From positions 1-35,329 of the forward strand of contig CAYQTO010000015.1 in NCBI GenBank assembly GCA_964420455.1: DNA of 35,329 nucleotides. Reading direction: 5' to 3'. Within the stretch, counting starts at the first letter, position 1, and each line of letters begins with the position of its first letter. Origin of the DNA: CAYQTO01 sp964420455. Its GTDB lineage: Bacteria; Sumerlaeota; Sumerlaeia; SLMS01. The notes under the pieces were generated by a model. The model was not told the origin of the DNA. It made no database searches and saw only the letters and a program-made list of their open reading frames with translations. The translations under genes and the position numbers were made by a program. Of the stretch, positions 1 to 8,510 are shown piece by piece.

Positions 1-1021
1 TGAGCTCCGCGGGCTGGAGGAGTTGCTTTTCGCGCGAGGGCTTGCTTTCAACAAGAGAGAGGAAAAGGCGGGCGGCGCCGCGGCCCACCGCCGGGCCATC
101 ATGGGTAATGGTGGTCAGCGGCGGCTGGAGCGCGATCGAGAGCGGGTGGTTACCAAAGCCAACCACGGCGATATCCTCGGGGACGGAGAGGCCGACCTCC
201 GCAATGCCGCGGAGGGCGCCAGCGGCGATTTCGTCAGAACTGCAAAAGACCGCCGTCGGCCGCTCGTTTTGGGAGCAGGTCGTCAGGAGACGGTGGACGG
301 CGCGGTAGCCGGTCTCAAATCCGCGCAGGAAGTCGCAGCGAACCGTGAGCCGCGGGTCGGGCTCGAGGCCGGCCTCCTCCAGAGCAGAGAGAAATCCCTC
401 CTCCCGGAGGTCCGCCTCCCGCTGTCCCGGCTCGCAGACGAAGGCCGCAAGGCGCTCATGGCCGTTCTGGAGCAGATATCGGGTGGCCAATTCCGCCCCG
501 ATCAGGTTCTCGGTCCCACTCGCGTAGATGCCCTCCCAGCTTTCCCAGGAGCGCTCCGGATAGGCGTTCACAATCACGGTGGGAGTGGTGCTTTTCTGGA
601 CAATCTCGAGGAGCTGCTCGGTCACGTAGTTGGTCATGAAGAGGAGACCGGCGAGGCGCGGGTCGGCGAGGACCTTGCGCATGGTGGCAGGCACCAGGGA
701 GGGCTGGTGGTAGGAAGCGACCAGCAGCCGGATACCGTGCTTGCCCAGTTCCTCGTCGATGGCGTGGAGGACCTCGAGGTTGTTGCCCATGCGGATGACC
801 GAGAGGTTGGGGACCATCAGGGCGGCCATGTCAGGCTTTCCGGTGCGCAACGCGCGGGCGGCGGAATTGGGCACGTAGCCCATCTCCACGGCGGCCTGCT
901 GGACACGGCGCCGGAGGCTTTCCGAGATGCGGGGATTGTCCGCCAAGGCGCGCGAGACGGAAGCCGCCGAAACATTGAGTTTGGAGGCGATATCCTGCAG
1001 CCGTGTCTTTTTTTGCGCCAT
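1..1021 (-). CDS. LacI-family transcriptional regulator, C-terminus cut by window edge
   Basis: A DNA-binding repressor or activator that senses a small ligand, usually a sugar. Residues 5-25 form the LacI helix-turn-helix (TRLQDIASKLNVSAASVSRA). A hinge helix follows (NSAARALRTGKPD), then a periplasmic-binding-protein-like ligand domain with the family phrases FCSSDEIAAGAL and VVGFGNHPLS. Only 340 codons fit before the window edge and no stop is seen, but family members are usually 330-350 residues, so little is missing. The ATG at 1021 has AGGAAGGG about 10 nt upstream. Nothing in the window shows what it regulates. It sits 129 bp behind ruvB on the same strand, and that gap holds dyads that could be its own operator. 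LacI assignment is secure; the ligand is unknown. Confidence 0.93.
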   Translation of the reverse strand, partial: MAQKKTRLQDIASKLNVSAASVSRALADNPRISESLRRRVQQAAVEMGYVPNSAARALRTGKPDMAALMVPNLSVIRMGNNLEVLHAIDEELGKHGIRLLVASYHQPSLVPATMRKVLADPRLAGLLFMTNYVTEQLLEIVQKSTTPTVIVNAYPERSWESWEGIYASGTENLIGAELATRYLLQNGHERLAAFVCEPGQREADLREEGFLSALEEAGLEPDPRLTVRCDFLRGFETGYRAVHRLLTTCSQNERPTAVFCSSDEIAAGALRGIAEVGLSVPEDIAVVGFGNHPLSIALQPPLTTITHDGPAVGRGAARLFLSLVESKPSREKQLLQPAEL

Positions 1022-1086
1022 TGATGGGACCCTTCCTATTTTTTGCGAACTTAACTGATAACCTAGACGACGCAGGAGGACCAATG

Positions 1087-1127
1087 TTGCAATGAAATTT
1101 GTGCAATTCTCGGGCTGTTGCGTGCAA
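1087..1127. promoter_or_regulatory. Two TTGC/GCAA dyads upstream of the LacI-family gene, possible operators
   Basis: TTGCA at 1087-1091 and TGCAA at 1102-1106 form an inverted repeat. A compact dyad, TTGCGTGCAA, lies at 1118-1127. The two centres are about 26 bp apart and 75-100 bp upstream of the regulator's ATG. LacI-family proteins often bind such short palindromes and control their own genes. No binding is shown, and the dyads lack the usual central CG. Confidence 0.35.
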
Positions 1128-1150
1128 AAATTCCTTTGGATGCCGAACGA

Positions 1151-2203
1151 CTAATCGCCGGGGGAGAACAGGTCTCCCACGCCCGGGGTGTGCAAACGGC
1201 TGGGGGGCGGTTGGAGGCCGAGATGGCGATAGGCGGCCTCGGTGGCGACGCGCCCTCGGGGGGTCCGCGCGACAAAGCCCACCTGGATCAGGTAAGGTTC
1301 CACCACATCCACGAGGGTGTCCTCGTCCTCGCTGAGGGCCACGGCGAGGGTGTTGATGCCGACGGGGCCACCCCCAAACTTGTCGATCAGGGCGGTGAGG
1401 AATGCACGGTCCTGGAGGTCGAGGCCCATGGTGTCGATCTCGAGGAGGTCGAGGGCGGAATTGGCGACGGCATCGTCGATGCGCCCGTCGTGGCGGATCT
1501 CGGCAATGTCGCGGACGCGGCGCAGGAGACGGTTGGCGATACGGGGGGTACCGCGGGAGCGCTCGGCGATGCGGAGAGCGCCGGCACCGGGAATCTCGAC
1601 CCCGAGGAGGCCCGCGGATCGACGGATAATCTGCTCGAGTTCGGCCACAGAGTAGAACTCAAGGCGCAGGGTGATGCCGAAGCGGGTGCGGAGCGGCCCG
1701 GTGAGCATGCCGGCGCGGGTCGTGGCCCCAACCAGGGTAAACGGCTCGAGGTCGAGCTTGATCGACTTGGCGTGGGGGCCGTCGCCGATGAGAATGTCGA
1801 TCTTGCGGTCCTCCAGGGCAGGGTAGAGACATTCCTCCACAACCCGGTTGAGGCGGTGGATTTCGTCGATGAAGAGGACGTCACCGCGCTGCTGCTCGGT
1901 GAGGATGGCGGCAAGGTCGTCCTTGCGTTCGATGATGGGGCCACTGGTGGAGCGCAGGCCGGTGGCCATCTCCTCGGCTATGATGTGGGCGAGGGTGGTC
2001 TTGCCGAGTCCCGGGGGGCCGTAGAGGAGGACGTGGTCGAGGGCGTCGCCACGGCGGCGGGCGGCCTCGATAAAGATTCGGAGCTTCTCGACGATGGCGG
2101 TCTGGCCGACGAACTCGCCAACGGACCGGGGGCGGAGGGAGCGCTCGAGTTCCCGCTCGCGCGGGTCGAGGGGATCAGGCTGGGGGGAGCGGCTTGAGTT
2201 CAT
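1151..2203 (-). CDS. ruvB: Holliday junction branch migration ATPase RuvB
   Basis: The hexameric AAA+ motor that, with RuvA, drives branch migration of Holliday junctions for RuvC resolution in recombination repair. In 350 residues (normal length) it shows Walker A GPPGLGKTT at 62-70, Walker B FIDEIH at 111-116, sensor 1 GATTRAG at 159-165, an arginine-finger segment LRTRFG at 171-176, and the winged-helix DNA-binding end (KFGGGPVGINTLA, then VGFVARTPRGR). The ATG at 2203 has only a weak ribosome site. ruvA and ruvC are not in the window. The gene is transcribed toward the LacI-family gene and divergently from the large secreted-protein gene. Identification is essentially certain. Confidence 0.98.
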   Translation of the reverse strand: MNSSRSPQPDPLDPRERELERSLRPRSVGEFVGQTAIVEKLRIFIEAARRRGDALDHVLLYGPPGLGKTTLAHIIAEEMATGLRSTSGPIIERKDDLAAILTEQQRGDVLFIDEIHRLNRVVEECLYPALEDRKIDILIGDGPHAKSIKLDLEPFTLVGATTRAGMLTGPLRTRFGITLRLEFYSVAELEQIIRRSAGLLGVEIPGAGALRIAERSRGTPRIANRLLRRVRDIAEIRHDGRIDDAVANSALDLLEIDTMGLDLQDRAFLTALIDKFGGGPVGINTLAVALSEDEDTLVDVVEPYLIQVGFVARTPRGRVATEAAYRHLGLQPPPSRLHTPGVGDLFSPGD

Positions 2204-2352
2204 GGCGTGTCAGGAGAGACTCCCGGAATGCTTCGATTTTCCTTCGTTCGCCTGCGCAGGAGCTGCAATCCCTTTTCGCGCCAGCCCCAGTCACCCCTCC
2301 AATAAGTCCCGGGGTCATGCCTCGGGATGAATTTCCGTTGCGCTCGAAGTGT

Positions 2353-2391
2353 CGGCATCCCTACCTCTCATATTCCTAATTCGGGATGCCG
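2353..2391. repeat. Inverted repeat, 9-bp stem, 21-nt loop
   Basis: CGGCATCCC at 2353-2361 pairs with GGGATGCCG at 2383-2391. No T-run follows, so it does not look like a terminator. It could be an operator or a leader structure in the divergent region. Confidence 0.45.
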
Positions 2392-2520
2392 CAACAATCG
2401 GCGTATCTTCCGATCCATGCCCTGCCGGCTGGGTCAATGAGTCATTTGGCTCGCAGGATGGTGCCCGCTCGTTCAGATTTTGCTTCGGCGGCGTGGTGCC
2501 CGAATTCAGGGACAAAGTGA

Positions 2521-2552
2521 CGTAGCCGCTCCCCTGCAGGTGGTCGGCTACG
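2521..2552. repeat. Inverted repeat, 8-bp stem, in leader of the secreted-protein gene
   Basis: CGTAGCCG at 2521-2528 pairs with CGGCTACG at 2545-2552 around a 16-nt loop. It ends about 40 bp before the ribosome site, so it would probably lie in the 5' untranslated leader. Its role is unknown. Confidence 0.45.
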
Positions 2553-2606
2553 ACGCGGAGCAGATCCATTTATTTTCACGGCAAGGGCCAAAGGAGGATT
2601 TCTGAG

Positions 2607-5600
2607 GTGAACGTTCTACCAGCTTTGCAGGCGAGACTTGGGTTTTCGGGGCAGGGTCGACTGACGTCGTGGCTGCTGTCGGTCGCAGCGGTGTTCGCCC
2701 TCGCGGCGGCCACGCCCGCCCCCGCCGGTTTGAGCACGGAGATCCGCTACTCGGCCGACGGCGATGCCCTGACGCCCGGCAGCACCTTCGATGTTCTTGT
2801 CCGCGTGGCGAACAATACCGAGGACATTGGCTCCTTTTCCTTCCAGTTCGGCTTTGACCCGGCGGAGGTCCAACCGACCTCGCCAGCCATGGTGATGGAA
2901 GTGCCCGGTTCGCCCTTTATCTTCGACCTTTCGGACGCCGCCCAGCCCACCACCGGCGTCCTTAATGCCTCGGCCCTGATCACCACGCCGGGCAACACGG
3001 CGGCGGAGGGAGACCTCTTCAAGGTTGGCTTCGAGGTTGTCTCCGGGTCCCCGTTGACGAGCTCTGACGGCACCGGGCTTCCCGACAGCCTGACGCTCGG
3101 GCCGAACTTCCTCGTGACGGATCCCCTCCTGTCCTTCGGCAGCGGGACGCCCATCAGCACCACGTTCATCCGCGAGGGAGATCCCGACACTCCGTTTATT
3201 GGGGTCGATCCACTAACGATTGACCGGACCATCACGGCGGGAACGAACGCCGCCGATGCCCTGTTCAATGTGGAGAACACCGGCGGAGGGACGCTGAATT
3301 TTTCCATAACAAGCGACCAGCCGTGGGTGTCGACAACGCCGACAATGGGCATGTCCTCCGGCGAGTCGGTGCCGGTCACTGTCTTCTTCGCGACGGCGGG
3401 GCTTGCCGAAGGCGGCTACAGCGCCACGCTCACTGTTTCCGATCCGGCGGCGGCGAACGATCCCGTCGAAGTTGCCGTGGACCTCAAAGTGAACCCGGCC
3501 CTTGGCGGGGCGATCGTGCGCTACACCGTCGATGCGGACGCGCTGACCTCCGGCTCCATGTTCAACCTGCGGGCGGAGATCACGGACAACACGCAGGACG
3601 TGGGTGGACTCGCGTTCCAGATCGGCTATGACCCGGCGGAACTGATGCCGGTTGCCCCCGTGGAGGCCGTGGAATTCCCCACGACCCCGTCCCTTTCCTA
3701 CGACGTCCTGACCACGACGGAGACAATGCCCGGCGTGATCAACATCGCGGGGCTTGTTTCCGATCCCACGGGGACAGTTGCCGAAGGGGGGCTCTTCACG
3801 ATCGCGTTCAAGACGATCTCGGGGCCGCTCTCGAGCAGCGACGACACGGGCATCCCCGACTCGCTGACGCTTGGCGACAATCCGATGGTGGGCGATCCAC
3901 TGATCGAGTTTGGAAGCGGCGACCCAATCCCCCACGGCTTTGTTCGGGGCGCCTTCGAGCCGCAGCCGGAAATCGGCCTCACCACGACGAACCTGGCCTT
4001 CAGCGCGGACGAATCCACCAACCCGCCATCGCAGCAGTTCGGCGTGTTCAACGCGGGCGGTGGACTCCTTGACTATACGGTCACCGTCGACGCCCCGTGG
4101 CTGATGGTCTCGCCAGAGATGGGAAGCAGCACCGGAGAGACGGACGACGTGACGGTGGCCGTGGATACGACCGGCCTGGCGCCGGGCATGTACGCCGGCA
4201 CGATCACGGTCAGCGACCCGGCGGCTTCCAACGACCCGCGAATCATCAACGTGACGCTGGCGGTCAACGCGCTGCCCATGGTGGCCCAGGTGCGCTACTC
4301 GGTGACGAGCGATGCGCTTACCAGCGGTGCCGAGTTCGACATGAGCGTGCGGGTGACGAGCAACACCCTGGACATTGGCGGGTTTGCGTTTACGGCGATG
4401 TGGGATCCGATGGATCTCGAGTTGGTGGAACCGCCGGTCTTCGAGAACATCCCGGGGTCTCCGATCCAGTTCGACACGCTCAGTTCGCCGGTCCTCGACA
4501 TGGGTTCGGTAAACGTGGCGGGCCTGGTCGTGGACGCGGCCAACACCGCTCCCGAAGGCGGCATGTTCACCCTGCGGTTCCGCACGCTGAGTCCTCTGAT
4601 GAGCAGCGACACGACGGGCATCCCCGACTCGCTGATGCTTGGCGACAATACGGAGGTGTCCGACCCGCTGATCGAGTTCGAGAGCGGGGACCCGATCCCG
4701 CACATCTTCATCCGCGAGGGGAACCAGGTCTCGCCGGGCTTCATCCGGGTCCTCCACCTCGCGCCGCTCGCCGGCCCCGTGGATATCTATATAGACGGCG
4801 CACTGTCGGCCGTCCAGGGCCTTGCCTTCGAGAGCGGCACGGGCTTCATCCCCCTGCCCCCGGGCAACTACACCTTCGACGTGGTGCCCGCCGGCGGAAT
4901 GATCGGCGACAGCGTGCTGACGATCCCCGCCACCATTGGCGAGGGCGAGCAGTTCACCGCGGTCGCCTATGGCGAAGTTGACGGTGGTGCGCTCCCGGGC
5001 ATTCTGCTCGCCGAGGACTTCACCGTCGATCCGGGCAACGCGAAGGTGCGTGCGGTACACACCGCGCTGAACGTTGGCGAGGTCGACGTGCTGGCGCTGG
5101 GCGATCCCAACACGTCCTTGTTCCCGGACCTTGGATTCGGCACCTCGACGGCGCTGACCCAGGTTCCCGCCGCGACCTACCGGCTCGGCCTCGACGTCAA
5201 CAACGACCTCGTTCCCGAGTTCGCCTTCTCGCCGCCCGAACTGGCTGACGGCCTCGTGGCCAACGTGTTCGCCGTGCGCGACGCGGCCGACGCGGTCTTC
5301 CTTCTCCTCCAGCTCGAGGACAGCACCCTCATCCGCGTGGACCCGGATCCGGGCTTCATCCGCGTCCTGCATCTGGCGCCGCTCGCTGGCCCCGTTGACA
5401 TCTACATCAACGGCGTCCTCTCGGCGGTTCAGGGACTCCTGTTCGAGAACGGAACAGATTTCATTCCGCTCTCGCCGGGCGACTACACGTTCGACGTGGT
5501 TCCCGCCGGGGGAGTCCTCGCGGATTCGGTACTCACCGTTCCGGCCGCCATCCTGAGCGACCAGCAGTTCACCGCGGTCGCCTATGGCGAGGTTGATGGG

Positions 5601-7769
5601 GGCTCGCTGCCGGGGTTGCTCCTCGAGGAGGACTTCGCCGTGGCCTCCGGCAACGCGAAGGTGCGTGCGGCGCATACCGCGATCAACGTCGGCGAGGTCG
5701 ACGTGCTGGCGCTCGGAATGCCGAACGCCGTGCTGTTCCCCGACCTCCCCTTCGGCGGAACGACGGCGCTGACGGAGATTGCCGCCGGGCTGTACCGCCT
5801 GGGGCTGGATCTCGATAACGACCTCGTGCAGGAACTCTCGTTCTCCCCACCGGAGCTGGCGGACGGCCTCGTGGCGAATGTGTTCGCCGTGCGTGACGCG
5901 TCGGATGCGATCTTCCTGCTGCTTCAGCTGGAGGACAGCACCCTGATCCGCGTCGATCCGGATCCGGCCTTCGAGCTGGTGGTGGGCGTCGATCCGGCCG
6001 ATGGCGGTGTGGTTGACGCCGATCCGGCGCCGAATGCGCTCGGCGTCTATAACGACGGGACGACGGTGACACTGACGGCGACGCCGAACCTCGGATTCGA
6101 ATTCGTCGAGTTCATTGGCGACGGCGCGACGACGCTGACCACCACGACGGTTGTGATGGATCAGGATCGTGCGACCACGGCGGTGTTCGAGGCTCTTCCC
6201 ACCTTCGAGCTGGTTCTGAACGTGAGCCCGCCCGACGGCGGCACCGTCGTGGCGGACCCGCTGCCCCAGGTGGGGGGCGAGTACATCGAGGGCACGGTGG
6301 TCACGCTCACCGCCACCCCCAACGCGGGCTTCCTGTTCGCCAGCTATACGGGCGACGCCACGGGAACCAACCCGGTTGTCCAGGTGACCCTGGACTCCGA
6401 CAGGACCGTGACGGCGAACTTCGACGAAATCCCGACGTTCCCGCTCGATGTCGTCATCAACCCACCGGGTGCCGGCACGGTGGATCTTAACCCGCTGCCC
6501 GACGGCGAGGGCGAATACCTCGAAGGCACGGTGGTCACCCTGACCGCCTCGCCGGCGATGGGCTTCGAGTTCCTCAGCTATACCGGTGACGCCACCGGCA
6601 CGGACCCGGTCACCCAGGTGACCATGGATTCCGCCAAGACTGTGACGGCGAACTTCCAGGTGCCGGCAAAGATCACCTTCGACTTCCCCGAGGACACGGA
6701 GGGCTGGATCTATACGAACGATGTGCCGCCCTTTGCGTCGGTGATCGGAAGCTACGACGCCGGAGCGGAGGCACTGACGATCACGACGAACGAGAACACC
6801 AACTCGTTCGCCTTCTGGGAATCGCCCACGTTCGTCATCGGCCAACCGGTGGAGATCGAGGCGGCCGAGGAGGATGTCCGCTTCATTCGGGGGCTGATGG
6901 GTCCCGAGTCGATCTACCGGACGACGTGGTCGCTCTCTTCGGACCTCGCCGATCCCGCCCTGGCGCCGACGCTGCGGGTGCGCTCCTCCGCCTTCGACTT
7001 CCAGCAGAGCGACGTCCTCGTTTCGACCTCGGTGAATGACGCGGACTTCTCGCCGGGCACCACGCCGCGTGAGTACGTCCAGATCTTCAGCCAGCCGGAA
7101 GGGCAGGACATGTTCCGGCTCGATTTCGACATGCTCAACTTCCTGACGACCAACGCCGCGACGGCCACCTTCTCGCTGGATATGGTGATGGTGGAGGCTC
7201 TCGGGACGGCAGACCTCGGCACCGGCACCCCGGTGGTCTCGTTCGATTTCCTCTTCGACGGGGCCAATGGCTTCACGCCGGTCACCGTGGATGCGCTCGC
7301 CGCCCCCGAGGTGTTCTTCGACGCGGAGGGCCTTACGATCCAGGGCGTGGCCAACAAGGGCGAGCCGCAGACCCCCGACGTGATCTTCGGCTTCTACAGC
7401 TTGATCACCGATGTGCCCTTTGCGGCGGACACCTTGTACCGCGTCCGTTGGCAGGTGGGCACCTCGGCCTCCGGCCAGGTGATCGACCAGTTGCCGACGT
7501 TCCGTCTGCGCGTGAATGACACGTCGCTGGTGTTCTCTGCCTACACGCTGGTGGATTCGGTGGACGACGACGCGCGGTTACCGAGCAACGAAGGTGGACC
7601 GCAGTTGTACGACCTGTATATCCAGACGCCGGCGGAGATTGTGGGCGACAACTGGATCTTCTCCTTCGACTACCTGTACGTGGCAGCCCGCGGGGACGAC
7701 CCAACGCTGCCGGTGACGCTCGAGGCGCTTGAAATCACCGAATTCGATGTGCCCGCCGAGGCGAAGTAA
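2607..7769 (+). CDS. Giant secreted multidomain protein (cohesin-like, BACON-like, DUF4397, B-repeats)
   Basis: A 1720-residue exported protein, probably structural or adhesive; I see no catalytic domain. Order: signal peptide (about 1-41, ending TPAPAG); three cohesin-like modules (about 42-196, 298-448, 557-706), each starting with a phrase like IRYSADGDALTPGSTF; two BACON-like beta-sandwiches between them (about 197-297, 452-555; DQPWVSTTPTMG, DAPWLMVSPEMG); two tandem DUF4397 modules (about 710-911, 915-1116; both FIRVLHLAPLAGPVDIYI); three short B-repeat or bacterial-repeat units (about 1120-1352; GTVVTLTATPNAGF); and two related C-terminal beta-rich modules (about 1355-1720). No PEP-CTERM, LPXTG or type IX sorting tail is visible. 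The GTG start is chosen because AAGGAGG (2591-2597) lies 9 nt upstream. A strong terminator follows. Cohesin modules suggest a partner, but no clear dockerin protein is nearby. Confidence 0.9.
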   Translation: MNVLPALQARLGFSGQGRLTSWLLSVAAVFALAAATPAPAGLSTEIRYSADGDALTPGSTFDVLVRVANNTEDIGSFSFQFGFDPAEVQPTSPAMVMEVPGSPFIFDLSDAAQPTTGVLNASALITTPGNTAAEGDLFKVGFEVVSGSPLTSSDGTGLPDSLTLGPNFLVTDPLLSFGSGTPISTTFIREGDPDTPFIGVDPLTIDRTITAGTNAADALFNVENTGGGTLNFSITSDQPWVSTTPTMGMSSGESVPVTVFFATAGLAEGGYSATLTVSDPAAANDPVEVAVDLKVNPALGGAIVRYTVDADALTSGSMFNLRAEITDNTQDVGGLAFQIGYDPAELMPVAPVEAVEFPTTPSLSYDVLTTTETMPGVINIAGLVSDPTGTVAEGGLFTIAFKTISGPLSSSDDTGIPDSLTLGDNPMVGDPLIEFGSGDPIPHGFVRGAFEPQPEIGLTTTNLAFSADESTNPPSQQFGVFNAGGGLLDYTVTVDAPWLMVSPEMGSSTGETDDVTVAVDTTGLAPGMYAGTITVSDPAASNDPRIINVTLAVNALPMVAQVRYSVTSDALTSGAEFDMSVRVTSNTLDIGGFAFTAMWDPMDLELVEPPVFENIPGSPIQFDTLSSPVLDMGSVNVAGLVVDAANTAPEGGMFTLRFRTLSPLMSSDTTGIPDSLMLGDNTEVSDPLIEFESGDPIPHIFIREGNQVSPGFIRVLHLAPLAGPVDIYIDGALSAVQGLAFESGTGFIPLPPGNYTFDVVPAGGMIGDSVLTIPATIGEGEQFTAVAYGEVDGGALPGILLAEDFTVDPGNAKVRAVHTALNVGEVDVLALGDPNTSLFPDLGFGTSTALTQVPAATYRLGLDVNNDLVPEFAFSPPELADGLVANVFAVRDAADAVFLLLQLEDSTLIRVDPDPGFIRVLHLAPLAGPVDIYINGVLSAVQGLLFENGTDFIPLSPGDYTFDVVPAGGVLADSVLTVPAAILSDQQFTAVAYGEVDGGSLPGLLLEEDFAVASGNAKVRAAHTAINVGEVDVLALGMPNAVLFPDLPFGGTTALTEIAAGLYRLGLDLDNDLVQELSFSPPELADGLVANVFAVRDASDAIFLLLQLEDSTLIRVDPDPAFELVVGVDPADGGVVDADPAPNALGVYNDGTTVTLTATPNLGFEFVEFIGDGATTLTTTTVVMDQDRATTAVFEALPTFELVLNVSPPDGGTVVADPLPQVGGEYIEGTVVTLTATPNAGFLFASYTGDATGTNPVVQVTLDSDRTVTANFDEIPTFPLDVVINPPGAGTVDLNPLPDGEGEYLEGTVVTLTASPAMGFEFLSYTGDATGTDPVTQVTMDSAKTVTANFQVPAKITFDFPEDTEGWIYTNDVPPFASVIGSYDAGAEALTITTNENTNSFAFWESPTFVIGQPVEIEAAEEDVRFIRGLMGPESIYRTTWSLSSDLADPALAPTLRVRSSAFDFQQSDVLVSTSVNDADFSPGTTPREYVQIFSQPEGQDMFRLDFDMLNFLTTNAATATFSLDMVMVEALGTADLGTGTPVVSFDFLFDGANGFTPVTVDALAAPEVFFDAEGLTIQGVANKGEPQTPDVIFGFYSLITDVPFAADTLYRVRWQVGTSASGQVIDQLPTFRLRVNDTSLVFSAYTLVDSVDDDARLPSNEGGPQLYDLYIQTPAEIVGDNWIFSFDYLYVAARGDDPTLPVTLEALEITEFDVPAEAK
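4736..5955 (+). repeat. Tandem duplication of about 610 bp encoding two DUF4397 modules
   Basis: Nucleotides 4736-5340 and 5348-5955 encode near-identical modules that share FIRVLHLAPLAGPVDIYI at the start and LLLQLEDSTLIRVDPDP at the end. Many differences are synonymous, so the duplication is old and kept by selection on the protein, not a fresh copy. Confidence 0.85.
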
Positions 7770-7795
7770 CCGTCATCGCCCAACCGCCTTACCCG

Positions 7796-7829
7796 AATCC
7801 CCCGGCCAATGGCCGGGGGATTCTTCTTT
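7796..7829 (+). terminator. Rho-independent terminator of the secreted-protein gene
   Basis: A perfect 12-bp stem (AATCCCCCGGCC with GGCCGGGGGATT), a 3-nt loop AAT, then the T-rich tail CTTCTTTC. It lies 27 bp past the stop codon. The stem would also form on the minus strand, but without a T-run there. Confidence 0.9.
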
Positions 7830-7852
7830 CGGGCGGGGGAATGGAAAGTGGC

Positions 7853-7891
7853 CCGGAAGGGGGCCAGAGGTGCCGGAAGGGGGCCAGAGGT
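7853..7891. repeat. Two-copy 20-bp tandem repeat
   Basis: The 19-mer CCGGAAGGGGGCCAGAGGT occurs at 7853-7871 and again at 7873-7891, a 20-bp period. It lies between the terminator and the 3' end of the convergent small gene. It is probably a local slippage duplication. Confidence 0.7.
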
Positions 7892-7913
7892 ACCGGGAGG
7901 CGGGGCTGGGCGC

Positions 7914-8501
7914 TCAGTCGAGGCGGAAGGGGATTGTCCCGTCGTTGGATCGGGGCTGCGGGTTGGGTCCGTAGAGTTCCTCATCGTTAAGGCGATGGAC
8001 CTGCTCGCTGCTGATGGACTTCGGCCGATCGGGAACGGAGTGGGGCTGGGCTGCGGCGTCGACGGAAGGGGATGAGCCGGAGGGGAGGGGGACGCGGTCG
8101 GAGGACGTGGCGGCTTTTTGGGGGATGGGCTCGGATGGGGAGCCGATGGAGGGTGGCCTCTGGGTGGTGCCGCGGGAGGACGTCGCGAGGGGGGGAGCCG
8201 CGGGCATCGGCGGCCGGGATTCGGACCGGGGCGGGGGGGCACCGCTCAAGGCCTCGATCATCGAATACAACTGGCCGACAACCACGAGGGCGTCCTTGTA
8301 CTTGATGGTGCGCGGGGCCCACTCGTTGAAGTCGTTCGTAAATTCCGTCAGTTGGAAGTAGCGACGGGTCTTGGCGAGGAGGTTATTGTATGCCCGTGTT
8401 CCGTCCTCGTCGACGATCTGGGTCGGGTTCTGCTCCGTGACGAACTTGATGTCCTCGTACATGCGAAAGGACATATGGAGGAGGAGTCGCTTGGGATCCA
8501 T
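7914..8501 (-). CDS. Hypothetical 195-residue protein with Pro/Ser-rich linker
   Basis: I do not recognise this family. Residues 1-85 look folded and mostly helical, with aromatic positions (MYEDIKFVTEQNP, NEWAPRTIKYKDALVVV). Residues 86-165 are Pro/Ser/Ala-rich and look disordered. A short charged tail ends GTIPFRLD after a DEELYGPNP segment and may be a binding peptide. There is no signal peptide or membrane segment. The ATG at 8501 has GAGG about 7 nt upstream. The start lies 9 bp past the homoserine dehydrogenase stop, so the two are probably co-transcribed and coupled. The architecture suggests a cytoplasmic adaptor, but that is only inference. Confidence 0.75.
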   Translation of the reverse strand: MDPKRLLLHMSFRMYEDIKFVTEQNPTQIVDEDGTRAYNNLLAKTRRYFQLTEFTNDFNEWAPRTIKYKDALVVVGQLYSMIEALSGAPPPRSESRPPMPAAPPLATSSRGTTQRPPSIGSPSEPIPQKAATSSDRVPLPSGSSPSVDAAAQPHSVPDRPKSISSEQVHRLNDEELYGPNPQPRSNDGTIPFRLD

Positions 8502-8510
8502 GGTGTTGCC

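Larger units (their letters stand above)
2204..2606. other. 403-bp divergent intergenic region with two inverted repeats
   Basis: This gap separates ruvB (leftward) from the giant secreted-protein gene (rightward) and is visibly less GC-rich than its flanks. It holds two hairpin-forming inverted repeats, listed separately. An AT-rich patch near 2568-2578 lies just before the ribosome site of the rightward gene. I found no convincing coding sequence, known riboswitch or tRNA. Promoters for both flanking genes must lie here, but I cannot place a good -35/-10 pair. Confidence 0.6.

Noticed and set aside
23..1024. Open frame of 333 codons on the plus strand opposite the LacI-family gene
   Set aside because: The minus strand encodes a clear helix-turn-helix regulator; this frame is its shadow.
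2315..2569. Open frame of 84 codons on the minus strand in the divergent gap
   Set aside because: No ribosome site, no recognisable domain, overlaps both hairpins, and residue make-up looks random.
3213..6845. Long open frame of 1210 codons on the minus strand
   Set aside because: Antisense shadow of the secreted-protein gene; Arg/His/Gly-rich, no start signals, typical of GC-rich DNA.
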